From F23-B02 sp963629425 (GTDB lineage Bacteria; Bacillota; Clostridia; Oscillospirales; Oscillospiraceae): 7,037 bases of DNA. Of this stretch, positions 1 through 5,871 are shown one piece after another (within the stretch, counting starts at the first letter, position 1; each line of letters starts with the position of its first letter). Under the pieces are notes generated by a model. It made no database searches. It was not told the DNA's origin and saw nothing but the letters and a program-made list of their open reading frames with translations. A program made the position numbers and the translations under genes. Location of the stretch: contig CAVGIU010000083.1 in assembly GCA_963629425.1 (NCBI GenBank), forward strand, positions 1 through 7,037, written 5' to 3'.

Positions 1-266
1 TAGCCGAGCCAGGTGAACTTCTTGCTGATCTTGCGATAAGCCGCGACAGGGCTCATGCCGGTCTTACGACCGATGGTGAATTCGCCGATCATAACGGCGA
101 GACCAACGAATACCGCAAGAGCGAGGTAAACGAGCAGGAAGGCGAAGCCGCCGCTCATACCCATCTTGTACGGGAAGCCCCAAATGTTACCCAGGCCGAC
201 TGCGGAACCGATAGCGGCCATCAGGAAGCCAAAGTTGGAGCCAAACGAAGCGCGATTGTTTTCCAT
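1..266 (-). CDS. Sodium-dependent transporter of the NSS/SNF family, N-terminal part only (cut by window edge)
   Basis: The gene begins at an ATG (264-266) and runs off the left edge, so only 88 full codons are visible. An AAGGAG ribosome binding site lies 8-9 bases upstream. The translated part holds the hallmark first transmembrane helix of neurotransmitter:sodium symporters, with GSAVGLGNIWGFPYK at about residues 20-34. In this family that helix is unwound in the middle and lines the Na+ and substrate sites. The second helix and the conserved cytoplasmic stretch IGRKTGMSPVAAYRK (65-79) follow. Over these 88 residues it matches the complete neighbouring transporter at 74 positions (84%), so the two are tandem paralogues. 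Family members import amino acids or related amines with sodium; the substrate cannot be deduced. It shares the Gly-for-Arg change in GNxWRFPY with its neighbour. It lies downstream of that neighbour but after a terminator, and it has its own promoter. Confidence 0.93.
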   Translation of the reverse strand, partial: MENNRASFGSNFGFLMAAIGSAVGLGNIWGFPYKMGMSGGFAFLLVYLALAVFVGLAVMIGEFTIGRKTGMSPVAAYRKISKKFTWLG

Positions 267-306
267 AACTTTCTCTCCTTAAAAATTAATGCTTTCGCTG
301 AAACCT

Positions 307-334
307 ATTTTATTTGTTAAAAATTAGATTACAA
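307..334 (-). promoter_or_regulatory. Putative sigma-A promoter of the partial NSS transporter
   Basis: Read on the minus strand, TTGTAA (334-329) and TAAAAT (312-307) are separated by 16 bp. This gives a leader of about 35 nt to the ATG at 266. The same two hexamers, with the same spacing and distance from the gene, occur in front of the paralogous transporter (2404-2377), in a block that is almost identical between the copies. That conservation is the main support. The hexamers alone match consensus at 4/6 and 5/6. Confidence 0.55.
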
Positions 335-391
335 TAGCTTTATACCGAAATTAACGCAATCTTAACGCACGTTAATAATGCCTTTACAGAA

Positions 392-586
392 ATTTATGCG
401 ATTTGCTGCATAAATGGTAATAGTTTGTTCACAAGCATGGTCAAAATAGCTCGAAAATGCCGATATCGAGTCGCTAAACGTTAACAAATTGGCAAAAAAC
501 ATGTTAATTATCTTAGTGGCTTTGAGGTTATGACAGGGCGTTTAGCTATAAACTAAATTAATATCGGTATTATCAAAACGTATATG
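392..586 (-). promoter_or_regulatory. Upstream conserved non-coding region of the partial NSS transporter (probable regulator sites)
   Basis: This stretch aligns without gaps, at a constant offset of 2070 bp, to 2462-2656 in front of the paralogous transporter. The best blocks are 392-461, which includes 25 identical bases at 437-461, 478-510, and 561-586. More variable DNA lies between them. The block holds a GTTAAC-type site (479-484), a GTTTGTTCAC element (423-432), and two decamers, TCAAAATAGC and TCGAAAATGC, in direct tandem at 441-460. A secondary promoter-like pair (TTGACC at 444-439 and TATTAC at 422-417, 16 bp apart) lies inside the block. Conservation this far upstream of the probable promoter suggests binding by an activator or repressor; no specific regulator can be named. 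The rest of the gap, roughly 587-730, shows only a weak 7-bp hairpin at 619-638 and nothing else I can support. Confidence 0.45.
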
Positions 587-730
587 AAAGACATCAATGT
601 ATATGGAAAATGTGAATACGCCGCAATGATCTGCGGCGCGAGGAATATTTGATTTTCAATAATGTGATCGTATGTAGCTTCAATGCCGGTCATCGGCAGT
701 AAGCGTATCGGCAGGTGAGGTGATGTGCTA

Positions 731-757
731 AAAAAGGGGCAGCCGAAGCTGCCCCTT
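731..757 (-). terminator. Intrinsic terminator of the complete NSS transporter
   Basis: On the minus strand the RNA forms a perfect 10-bp stem, AAGGGGCAGC with GCUGCCCCUU, closed by a UUCG tetraloop. The stem runs into a U run (the A run at 731-735 on the plus strand). It begins 27 bases after the stop codon at 784. It should separate transcription of the complete transporter from its downstream paralogue. Confidence 0.93.
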
Positions 758-783
758 AAATCTTATGTTATGTTGCTTTTATA

Positions 784-2337
784 TTAGAAGAAGCTTGTGA
801 TCTGACCGTAAAGGACGAGGATCATGCCAAGCGGAGTGATGACCTTGTAGCACAGATTGAAGAAGCCGCGGGCCCTGAACTTGTGTCCTGAGGATTCGCA
901 CTCCCCGACAATGAAGTCGAGCTTGAGCACATAGCCTATCAGGATACACATTACCAGTGCACCGAGCGGCATCATGATGCCTTCGGAGAACACGTCGTAG
1001 AAGTCGAGCCAGTCGCCGTTCCAGGTCTTGGCCGTCTTCACAAAGTAGGTCTCGGATGCGTCAAACTCAGCATCCTCGGCTACTGCCGTATAAATTCCGT
1101 CGTCACCGAGAGTGTAGTAGGTAGTGCCCTCTTCAAACTCGCTGATGGGGGCTTCCCCCCAGTTCATGCCGAGAATCTCGGCGGGAGTGCCCAGCGTGGC
1201 ACCGCCGTTTACGCCTGCGCCCAGACCGTCAAGGCAGGTGGGCAGGCAGAAAATGAAGATGATGCAGGCGGCGAGGATAGCGTACTTTTTGCGTCCGGGA
1301 GCCTTGCCCTGCTCGACGTTCTTGTCGACCTTGTAAGCGGTGATGACCTCAAGCAGAGAGATCGAGGAGGTTATTGCGGCGATGAATACGAGCGTGTAGA
1401 ACAGGAAGCCCATGATATTGCCGACGTAACCCATGTTGTGGAATACTTCCTGCATGGACTTGAAGAGCAGTCCGGGGCCTGCACCGGCATTGTCGCCGAG
1501 GAAGGCGAAGCAGGCGGGAACGACGACCATTGCGGCCATGATTGCGACGGTGGTATCGCTGATGACAACGATAAGCGCGTTCTTCTGAATGCTTTCCTTC
1601 TTCTGCAGGTAGGAGCCGTAGGTGATCATAGCGCCCATGCCGAGGGACAGGGAGAAGAACATCTGACCTGCGGCACTCTTGAGAACGAGCAGCCAGTCTT
1701 CCTTGAGCGGAGAGAGATCCCAGCCGAAGATGAACTTGTAGCCCTCGCCTGCACCGGGCTGGCATGCAACGTAGATGATGATGACGATGAGCATCACGAA
1801 CAGGGCGGGCATACCGACCTTGCAGAATTTCTCGATGCCTTCGCCGATACCGCCTGCGACGATCGCAACGTTCAGTGCGATGAAGAGCGCCGTCCAAAGT
1901 ATCATGCCGCCGCCGTTCATTATGAACGTACCGAAGAAGTCGGAGATATTTGCGACCTGCCAGGTGTCCCATCCGAAGATGGCCGTCAGGTAGCCGACAG
2001 CGTAGCGCATGACCATGCCGCCGAGGACGAAGTAGAAGCACAGAACGAGGAAGGGACAGATGACCGCCATGTATCCGAGCCATGTGTACTTCTTGCTGAG
2101 CTTGCGGTAAGCTGCGATCGGGCTCAGGCCGGTCTTACGGCCTATGCAAAACTCGCCGACCATAACGGCGAAGCCTACGAATACGCCCAGTGCAAGATAA
2201 ACCAGCAGGAAGGCGAAGCCGCCATATGCGCTTATCTTGTACGGGAAGCCCCAAATGTTGCCCAAACCGACTGCTGAGCCGACAGCAGCCATAAGAAAAC
2301 CAAAATTGGAGCCAAAAGAGTCGCGATTGTTTTCCAT
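784..2337 (-). CDS. Sodium-dependent transporter of the NSS/SNF family (complete)
   Basis: The 517-residue membrane protein belongs to the LeuT-fold sodium:neurotransmitter symporter family, which takes up amino acids or amines using the Na+ gradient. TM1 carries GSAVGLGNIWGFPYK (20-34). TM6 carries GQMFFSLSLGMGAMITYGSY (224-243), typical of the unwound helix. The ITSSISLLEV stretch (322-331) matches the TM8 Na+-site region. The ATG at 2337 has an AAGGAG site 8-9 bases upstream, and the paralogue starts at the equivalent codon. Two oddities stand out. The family's Arg in GNxWRFPY (the extracellular gate residue in LeuT) is Gly30. The protein is also longer than the usual bacterial 440-460 residues because of an extra Tyr/Asp/Glu-rich segment at about 396-437 in a predicted outside loop before LDFYDVFSEG. 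The C-terminus is short (ends GQITSFF). It has its own promoter and terminator, so it is probably monocistronic. Family membership is secure; substrate is unknown. Confidence 0.95.
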   Translation of the reverse strand: MENNRDSFGSNFGFLMAAVGSAVGLGNIWGFPYKISAYGGFAFLLVYLALGVFVGFAVMVGEFCIGRKTGLSPIAAYRKLSKKYTWLGYMAVICPFLVLCFYFVLGGMVMRYAVGYLTAIFGWDTWQVANISDFFGTFIMNGGGMILWTALFIALNVAIVAGGIGEGIEKFCKVGMPALFVMLIVIIIYVACQPGAGEGYKFIFGWDLSPLKEDWLLVLKSAAGQMFFSLSLGMGAMITYGSYLQKKESIQKNALIVVISDTTVAIMAAMVVVPACFAFLGDNAGAGPGLLFKSMQEVFHNMGYVGNIMGFLFYTLVFIAAITSSISLLEVITAYKVDKNVEQGKAPGRKKYAILAACIIFIFCLPTCLDGLGAGVNGGATLGTPAEILGMNWGEAPISEFEEGTTYYTLGDDGIYTAVAEDAEFDASETYFVKTAKTWNGDWLDFYDVFSEGIMMPLGALVMCILIGYVLKLDFIVGECESSGHKFRARGFFNLCYKVITPLGMILVLYGQITSFF

Positions 2338-2376
2338 AACTTTCTCTCCTTTATTTTAATGCTTTCGCTGAAATCT

Positions 2377-2404
2377 ATTTTATTTGTTAAAAAATTGATT
2401 ACAA
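2377..2404 (-). promoter_or_regulatory. Putative sigma-A promoter of the complete NSS transporter
   Basis: Minus-strand TTGTAA (2404-2399) and TAAAAT (2382-2377) are 16 bp apart. The arrangement is the same as in front of the paralogous gene at 334-307, inside a block where about 50 of 54 bases are shared. The predicted start lies about 35 nt before the ATG, leaving a short leader with an AGGAGAG ribosome binding site. Confidence 0.55.
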
Positions 2405-2461
2405 TAGCTGCCGAGTGATATTAACTTGCTGCTAACGGCTGTACATAGTCTCTTCACGGGA

Positions 2462-2656
2462 CTTTATGCGATTTGCCGCCAAAAGGGTAATGGTTTGTTC
2501 ACGCGTATGGTCAAAATAGCTCGAAAATGCCTCTAAGAGCCTGTAAGCTGTTAACAAACAGGTCAAAAATACGTTAATCCAGCTAACACATTGTTAAATG
2601 CCTGACGCTTATCGGCTATGTATACGATTAATATGTGTATTATGAATATGCATATG
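2462..2656 (-). promoter_or_regulatory. Upstream conserved non-coding region of the complete NSS transporter (probable regulator sites)
   Basis: This is the counterpart of 392-586, in gap-free alignment. It contains GGTTTGTTCAC (2492-2502), then GGTCAAAA about 6 bases further along. A second GTTAAC site (2550-2555), again followed closely by GGTCAAAA (2561-2568), suggests two tandem copies of a composite site. The adjacent decamers at 2511-2530 are identical to those of the other copy. A repressor or activator controlling both transporters together is a reasonable inference; nothing here identifies it. The stretch from 2657 to the terminator at 2686 shows no further feature. Confidence 0.42.
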
Positions 2657-2685
2657 GCAGAATAAAAATGCCGCCGTTTAATAAT

Positions 2686-2722
2686 AAAAAAGCCCCCTCA
2701 GCTACAAAAACTGTGGGGGCTT
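2686..2722 (-). terminator. Intrinsic terminator of the ABC importer/racemase operon
   Basis: On the minus strand, AAGCCCCC (2715-2722 side) pairs with GGGGGCTT (2690-2697 side) over 8 bp. Beyond one T-T mismatch a further 3-bp CAG/CTG stem closes a 9-base loop. The stem runs into a U run of six (plus-strand A run 2686-2691) followed by AU-rich sequence. It starts 13 bases after the stop of the last operon gene. Confidence 0.92.
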
Positions 2723-2735
2723 CGCTATGTTCGGA

Positions 2736-3518
2736 TCAATGTGTGTTGTAGTAGTCAACGGCTGCCTCATTTGTGAGTATGAGGTCGCAGTCGCCGTTAT
2801 CCAAGGCACTGAAGTATTCCGCTGCACCGCCGTTAACGCGTGTTATCTGCCCGAGCCTGCGGCTTACGGAGGCATTGTTGTTTATAGTATCGAGCGCGGT
2901 CTGCGTCGTGCCGATGTATAAAAGCTTATCGCGCACGGAGCTTGAACCGCTGCCGAGACCGGCAAGAACAATGTCCGTGGACATGTAGGTGTTAAGTATG
3001 GTGTAGTCGGCGCACTCGGTATCGAGTGCCACGCCTCCCCAGGCACAGTCGATGTTGCCGGAGTTTAATTCAACATAGGCATCCTCGGAGTGTATCGGCT
3101 GGATCTTAAGTACCCAGCCGAGCTTTTCGCAGACCTTTTTGGCAAGGTCGATATCAAAGCCGACGTAATCGCCGTCTTTTTCAAAGCTCAGCGGCGCGGA
3201 TTCGAGGTCGACGCCGACTATGAACGTCCTTTCCTCTATATAGCCGAGCTCATCGAGCGCGTCCTTTTTTGACGGGAAGTCGACAGTGCGGCTGCTTCCG
3301 AACCACTGCGTGCTCAGATCGTCGATAACGCCCTCGTAGGACAGCTCCTTGAGTGCCTTGTCGATGTAGTGATATGTCGAGTCACCGTTTCGGAAGCCTA
3401 TGGAGTACTCCTGCGAGCCAAGCGACTTTACGACCTTATATTTTCCGCTCCCGCCGCAGGCGCACAGACCGAAAACCATAGCCAGCGCCAGCGACAGGCA
3501 TATTATTCTTTTCTTCAT
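2736..3518 (-). CDS. Solute-binding lipoprotein of the SBP_bac_3 (amino acid) type with permuted segment order
   Basis: The 260-residue protein begins with a lipoprotein signal (MKKRII, hydrophobic stretch, lipobox LCAC, Cys21 as lipid anchor). Residues 27-74, with YKVVKSLGSQEYSIGFRNGD and a helix ending in STQWFG, match the normal C-terminal tail of this family. The sister protein of the same operon has YSIINENLGAEQYGIAFRSG at its residues 210-229. After a linker (75-96), residues 97-256 match the family's normal beginning and middle: FIVGVD, VGFDIDLAKKVCEKLGW, DCAWGG, then YIGTTQTALD and NGDCDLILTNEAAVDYY, stopping just where the tail would start. The simplest reading is a circular permutation, not a truncation, because all segments are present once. 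It shares a 21-bp identical stretch with the sister gene (3114-3134 and 6457-6477), so they are probably paralogues. The ribosome binding site is weak (GGCGG 10 bases upstream). Expected role: extracellular ligand capture for the importer. A sensory role is possible. Confidence 0.88.
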   Translation of the reverse strand: MKKRIICLSLALAMVFGLCACGGSGKYKVVKSLGSQEYSIGFRNGDSTYHYIDKALKELSYEGVIDDLSTQWFGSSRTVDFPSKKDALDELGYIEERTFIVGVDLESAPLSFEKDGDYVGFDIDLAKKVCEKLGWVLKIQPIHSEDAYVELNSGNIDCAWGGVALDTECADYTILNTYMSTDIVLAGLGSGSSSVRDKLLYIGTTQTALDTINNNASVSRRLGQITRVNGGAAEYFSALDNGDCDLILTNEAAVDYYNTH

Positions 3519-3560
3519 TGGAGTAATACCGCCTTTCGGGAAAATAATACGCGAAAAATG

Positions 3561-4367
3561 TTAAGAAATCAAGGCAGTGAATTTTCCGCGAGTTATCGCG
3601 CTGCCGCTCAGCTTCAGGCTTCTTACCTGCGAGCCGGAGTAGGTAGCGGCGGCGCTTAGCTTACCGCGCGGCTCTATAAGGCGCGCGCTTGCGTATTCAC
3701 CGTCGAGCTCGGCAAGATACGAGACGACGGCGGCTGTACCGCTCGCGCATGAGCCCTCCCACACGGCCGTTCCGGTAGATTCGACGTAAACAAGCGGTGT
3801 GAGCGAGCTTTTTTCTCTGTCAAAGAACATGAGACCCAGCGCATCGGCCTTTATCTGCCTGCACCATGCGGCAATGACGCGCTCTGCATTTTCACGCGTG
3901 ATCGCACCGGCGGGAACAATGGCGTGGCATATTCCCGGAAAGCGCACGAGCGGCAGAGTGTAGCAGTCAAAGCCGTCAAGGAAGCTGAACTCGGATATGG
4001 ATTCCGGAAGGGGCATTGCGACTCTGCCTTCGAAAATGCTCGGAGTAAGGACACAGCCAAATACCTTCACGGGCTCCGGAGCGCCGGAAACCTCAATGAA
4101 CATGTCTCCCGTGTCAAGGCCGATCTGCTGCATGACGACCGACGCTGCGGAAAGCGTTGCATTGCCGCAGAACTCGCCGCCCATCATCTGCAGGCGTACC
4201 GCGCAGCAGGGATCGCTCGGTGCTTCGAGAAAGCCGACCTGCTCTGCCTCGGGATCTCGCTCCATGAGGAGCGCGGCAATGCGGCTCTGCTCTTCGCGCG
4301 GCACGAAGCTGTCTACAATAAGCGTTATGTTTCCGGAGGGATCTATTTTAGTATAGCTTATTTTCAT
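3561..4367 (-). CDS. DapF-fold amino acid racemase/epimerase, CntK (histidine racemase)-like
   Basis: The 268-residue cytoplasmic enzyme has the diaminopimelate epimerase fold with its two-cysteine, cofactor-free racemization chemistry. Cys67 sits in MGGEFCGNATLS and Cys207 in WEGSCASGTAAV, the two motifs that supply the catalytic base and acid. Details favour the CntK/histidine racemase branch over true DapF. The N-terminus reads DPSGNITLIV in place of DapF's GxGNDF, followed by EQVGFLE. GLMFFDREKSSLTPLVYV precedes the second cysteine. From my memory of staphylococcal CntK (staphylopine pathway) these match closely, but I could not align them. The preferred substrate is therefore probably an amino acid other than diaminopimelate, possibly histidine. 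The start overlaps the ATPase stop by four bases (ATGA), which implies translational coupling. No partner genes for staphylopine-type metallophore synthesis are in the window. Confidence 0.88.
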   Translation of the reverse strand: MKISYTKIDPSGNITLIVDSFVPREEQSRIAALLMERDPEAEQVGFLEAPSDPCCAVRLQMMGGEFCGNATLSAASVVMQQIGLDTGDMFIEVSGAPEPVKVFGCVLTPSIFEGRVAMPLPESISEFSFLDGFDCYTLPLVRFPGICHAIVPAGAITRENAERVIAAWCRQIKADALGLMFFDREKSSLTPLVYVESTGTAVWEGSCASGTAAVVSYLAELDGEYASARLIEPRGKLSAAATYSGSQVRSLKLSGSAITRGKFTALIS

Positions 4368-5134
4368 GACTGACCGTAATTTTTAAGAAACTGCTTCGTG
4401 CGCTCCATTTTCGGCGCACCGAATACATCCTCGGGATCGCCCTGCTCGACGATAACGCCGCCGTCCATGAATATAACACGGTCGGACACGGCGCGGGCGA
4501 AGGCCATCTCGTGCGTTACGATGACCATGGTCATGTGCTCCTCGGCGAGCTTTTTTATGACCTTGAGCACCTCGCCCGTGAGCTCGGGGTCGAGCGCACT
4601 TGTCGGCTCGTCAAAAAACAGTATCTGCGGATCCATGGCCAGTGCGCGCGCGATGGCTACGCGCTGCTGCTGACCGCCCGAGAGCTGGCAGGGGTAAGCG
4701 TCGGCCTTCTCCTCGAGGTTCATTTTTTTCAGCAGCTCCATGGCCTTCTCGCGGGCCTCCTCCTTGCTGCGGCCGAGCACATTTATCTGCGGATCGGTGA
4801 GATTTTTAAGTACACTGTAGTGGGGGAAGAGGTTGAAGTTTTGGAAAACGAGGCCGAAGATGCTGCGTATCTTTTTAAGCTCGGCTTTGTCTGAATAGAC
4901 CGACTTGCCGTCGGGACCGATCTTCGCCGCGTACTTGCCGGAATAGATGAGCTCGCCGCTGTCCATCTCGGTAAGCATCGTTGCGCAGCGCAGAAGCGTA
5001 CTTTTGCCCGAACCGGAGGGGCCGATGACCGATACGACCTCGCCCTCGGAAACGCTCAGGCTTATATCCTTAAGTACGTGGAGCGTTTCATTGTTGAAGC
5101 TTTTCTGAACGTGGTTTAATTCTAATATCTTCAT
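4364..5134 (-). CDS. Polar amino acid ABC importer, ATP-binding subunit (GlnQ/HisP type)
   Basis: The 256-residue ATPase powers the importer from the cytoplasmic face. All nucleotide-binding motifs are intact and in order: Walker A GPSGSGKST (38-46), Q-loop Gln98 in VFQNFNLFPH, signature LSGGQQQR (151-158), Walker B ILFFDEPTSALDP (171-183) with catalytic Glu176, and switch histidine 208 in VTHEM. The FQNFNLFPH string and the overall length are typical of amino acid importers. An AAGGAG site 8 bases upstream of the ATG overlaps the permease stop codon, with only 12 bases between the two genes. It slightly overlaps the racemase gene downstream. An insertion of charged residues at about 68-90 (GKYAAKIGPDGKSVYSDK) is seen in related GlnQ-type ATPases and is not unusual. 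It was probably purchased as a unit with the permease and binding protein; ligand unknown. Confidence 0.96.
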   Translation of the reverse strand: MKILELNHVQKSFNNETLHVLKDISLSVSEGEVVSVIGPSGSGKSTLLRCATMLTEMDSGELIYSGKYAAKIGPDGKSVYSDKAELKKIRSIFGLVFQNFNLFPHYSVLKNLTDPQINVLGRSKEEAREKAMELLKKMNLEEKADAYPCQLSGGQQQRVAIARALAMDPQILFFDEPTSALDPELTGEVLKVIKKLAEEHMTMVIVTHEMAFARAVSDRVIFMDGGVIVEQGDPEDVFGAPKMERTKQFLKNYGQS

Positions 5135-5146
5135 TGTAAACGCTCC

Positions 5147-5794
5147 TTACTGATAGTAGTTCATGGACTTTTCAACCCTGCCCATGACAAAGTCGACGAT
5201 GGCGTTAAACAGGAAGTAGAATACGCCGGCGACGACGAAGGGCACGAAGCTCGTCTGCGAGTTTGCGAGATTTTTGCCGATGGTGAACATCTCGACATAG
5301 GAGACGGTGAAGGCCAAAGAGGTATCCTTTACAAGGGTGACGACCTCGTTAGTCACACTGGGCATGATGCGTTTAATGACCTGGGGCAGAATGATGCGGA
5401 AGAAAGTCTGCACCTTGGAGTAGCCCAGTATCTCCGAGGCCTCATACTGGCCGACGGGTATCGATTCTATGCCGCTGCGGTAGATCTCGGCAAAATATGC
5501 CGCATAATTTATCGCGAAGGCTATAACGACCGGGATAAGCTTGTTCTTGGAGACGGAAAACTGGAACAGATAATACGGACCGTAGGTCACCGCGATGAGC
5601 TGGAGCATAAGCGGGGTGCCGCGCAGAACGGATATGACGGCGCGGGTCACGTTTGAAACGACCTTGTTTTTGCTCATTCTGAGCAGGGCAACGCCCATGC
5701 CGAGCGGCAGGGAGAACAGCAGCGTCAGAAAAAATATTGCGCAGGTACCGCCCATGCCCTCGAGCATCAGGTTTATCATTGTTATAAGCTTCAT
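5147..5794 (-). CDS. Polar amino acid ABC importer, permease subunit (HisM/GlnP type)
   Basis: The 215-residue integral membrane protein is of the usual length for a single-permease amino acid importer, with about five transmembrane segments. It carries the family's N-terminal permease motif RGTPLMLQL (58-66) and the EAA loop that docks on the ATPase (118-138, EASEILG then 13 residues to PQ). It is the only permease gene in the operon, so it probably forms a homodimer. The ATG at 5794 is preceded by GAGG five bases upstream. It follows the first binding-protein gene by 77 bases, a gap filled by a perfect palindrome, and its stop is 12 bases before the ATPase start. Confidence 0.95.
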   Translation of the reverse strand: MKLITMINLMLEGMGGTCAIFFLTLLFSLPLGMGVALLRMSKNKVVSNVTRAVISVLRGTPLMLQLIAVTYGPYYLFQFSVSKNKLIPVVIAFAINYAAYFAEIYRSGIESIPVGQYEASEILGYSKVQTFFRIILPQVIKRIMPSVTNEVVTLVKDTSLAFTVSYVEMFTIGKNLANSQTSFVPFVVAGVFYFLFNAIVDFVMGRVEKSMNYYQ

Positions 5795-5812
5795 AATATC
5801 CTCATTATTAAC

Positions 5813-5853
5813 GCACGCATTCCCGAAGGTGCATGCACCTTCGGGAAACGTGC
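5813..5853. repeat. Intercistronic perfect palindrome / hairpin between binding protein and permease
   Basis: Positions 5820-5833 (TTCCCGAAGGTGCA) and 5834-5847 are exact reverse complements, a 28-bp palindrome with no spacer. In RNA this gives about 12 bp with a CAUG loop. Outside it GCACG (5813-5817) pairs with CGTGC (5849-5853) across a small bulge. In the operon's own (minus) direction no U run follows, so it should not stop transcription. It is placed where such hairpins often protect the 3' end of a highly expressed binding-protein message. In the plus direction it is followed by six T (5854-5859) and would work as a terminator for antisense transcription, although no plus-strand gene feeds into it. 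Confidence 0.85.
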
Positions 5854-5871
5854 TTTTTTATACCTGTTTAA

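Noticed and set aside
619..638. Hairpin CGCCGCA/TGCGGCG as a terminator
   Set aside because: It has a 7-bp stem with no U run on either strand and no gene ending nearby.
1349..2083. A 244-codon minus-strand frame inside the NSS transporter
   Set aside because: It is a frame-shifted reading of the transporter, with Arg/His-rich nonsense composition.
1438..2277. A 279-codon plus-strand open frame opposite the complete NSS transporter
   Set aside because: It is rich in His, Asp, Glu and Ala from antisense reading of membrane-helix codons, has no recognisable domain, and the opposite strand is a clear transporter.
2736..3518. Second binding protein as a truncated pseudogene
   Set aside because: All family segments are present once, the frame is intact, and a signal peptide and terminator frame the gene. 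The segments are reordered, not lost.
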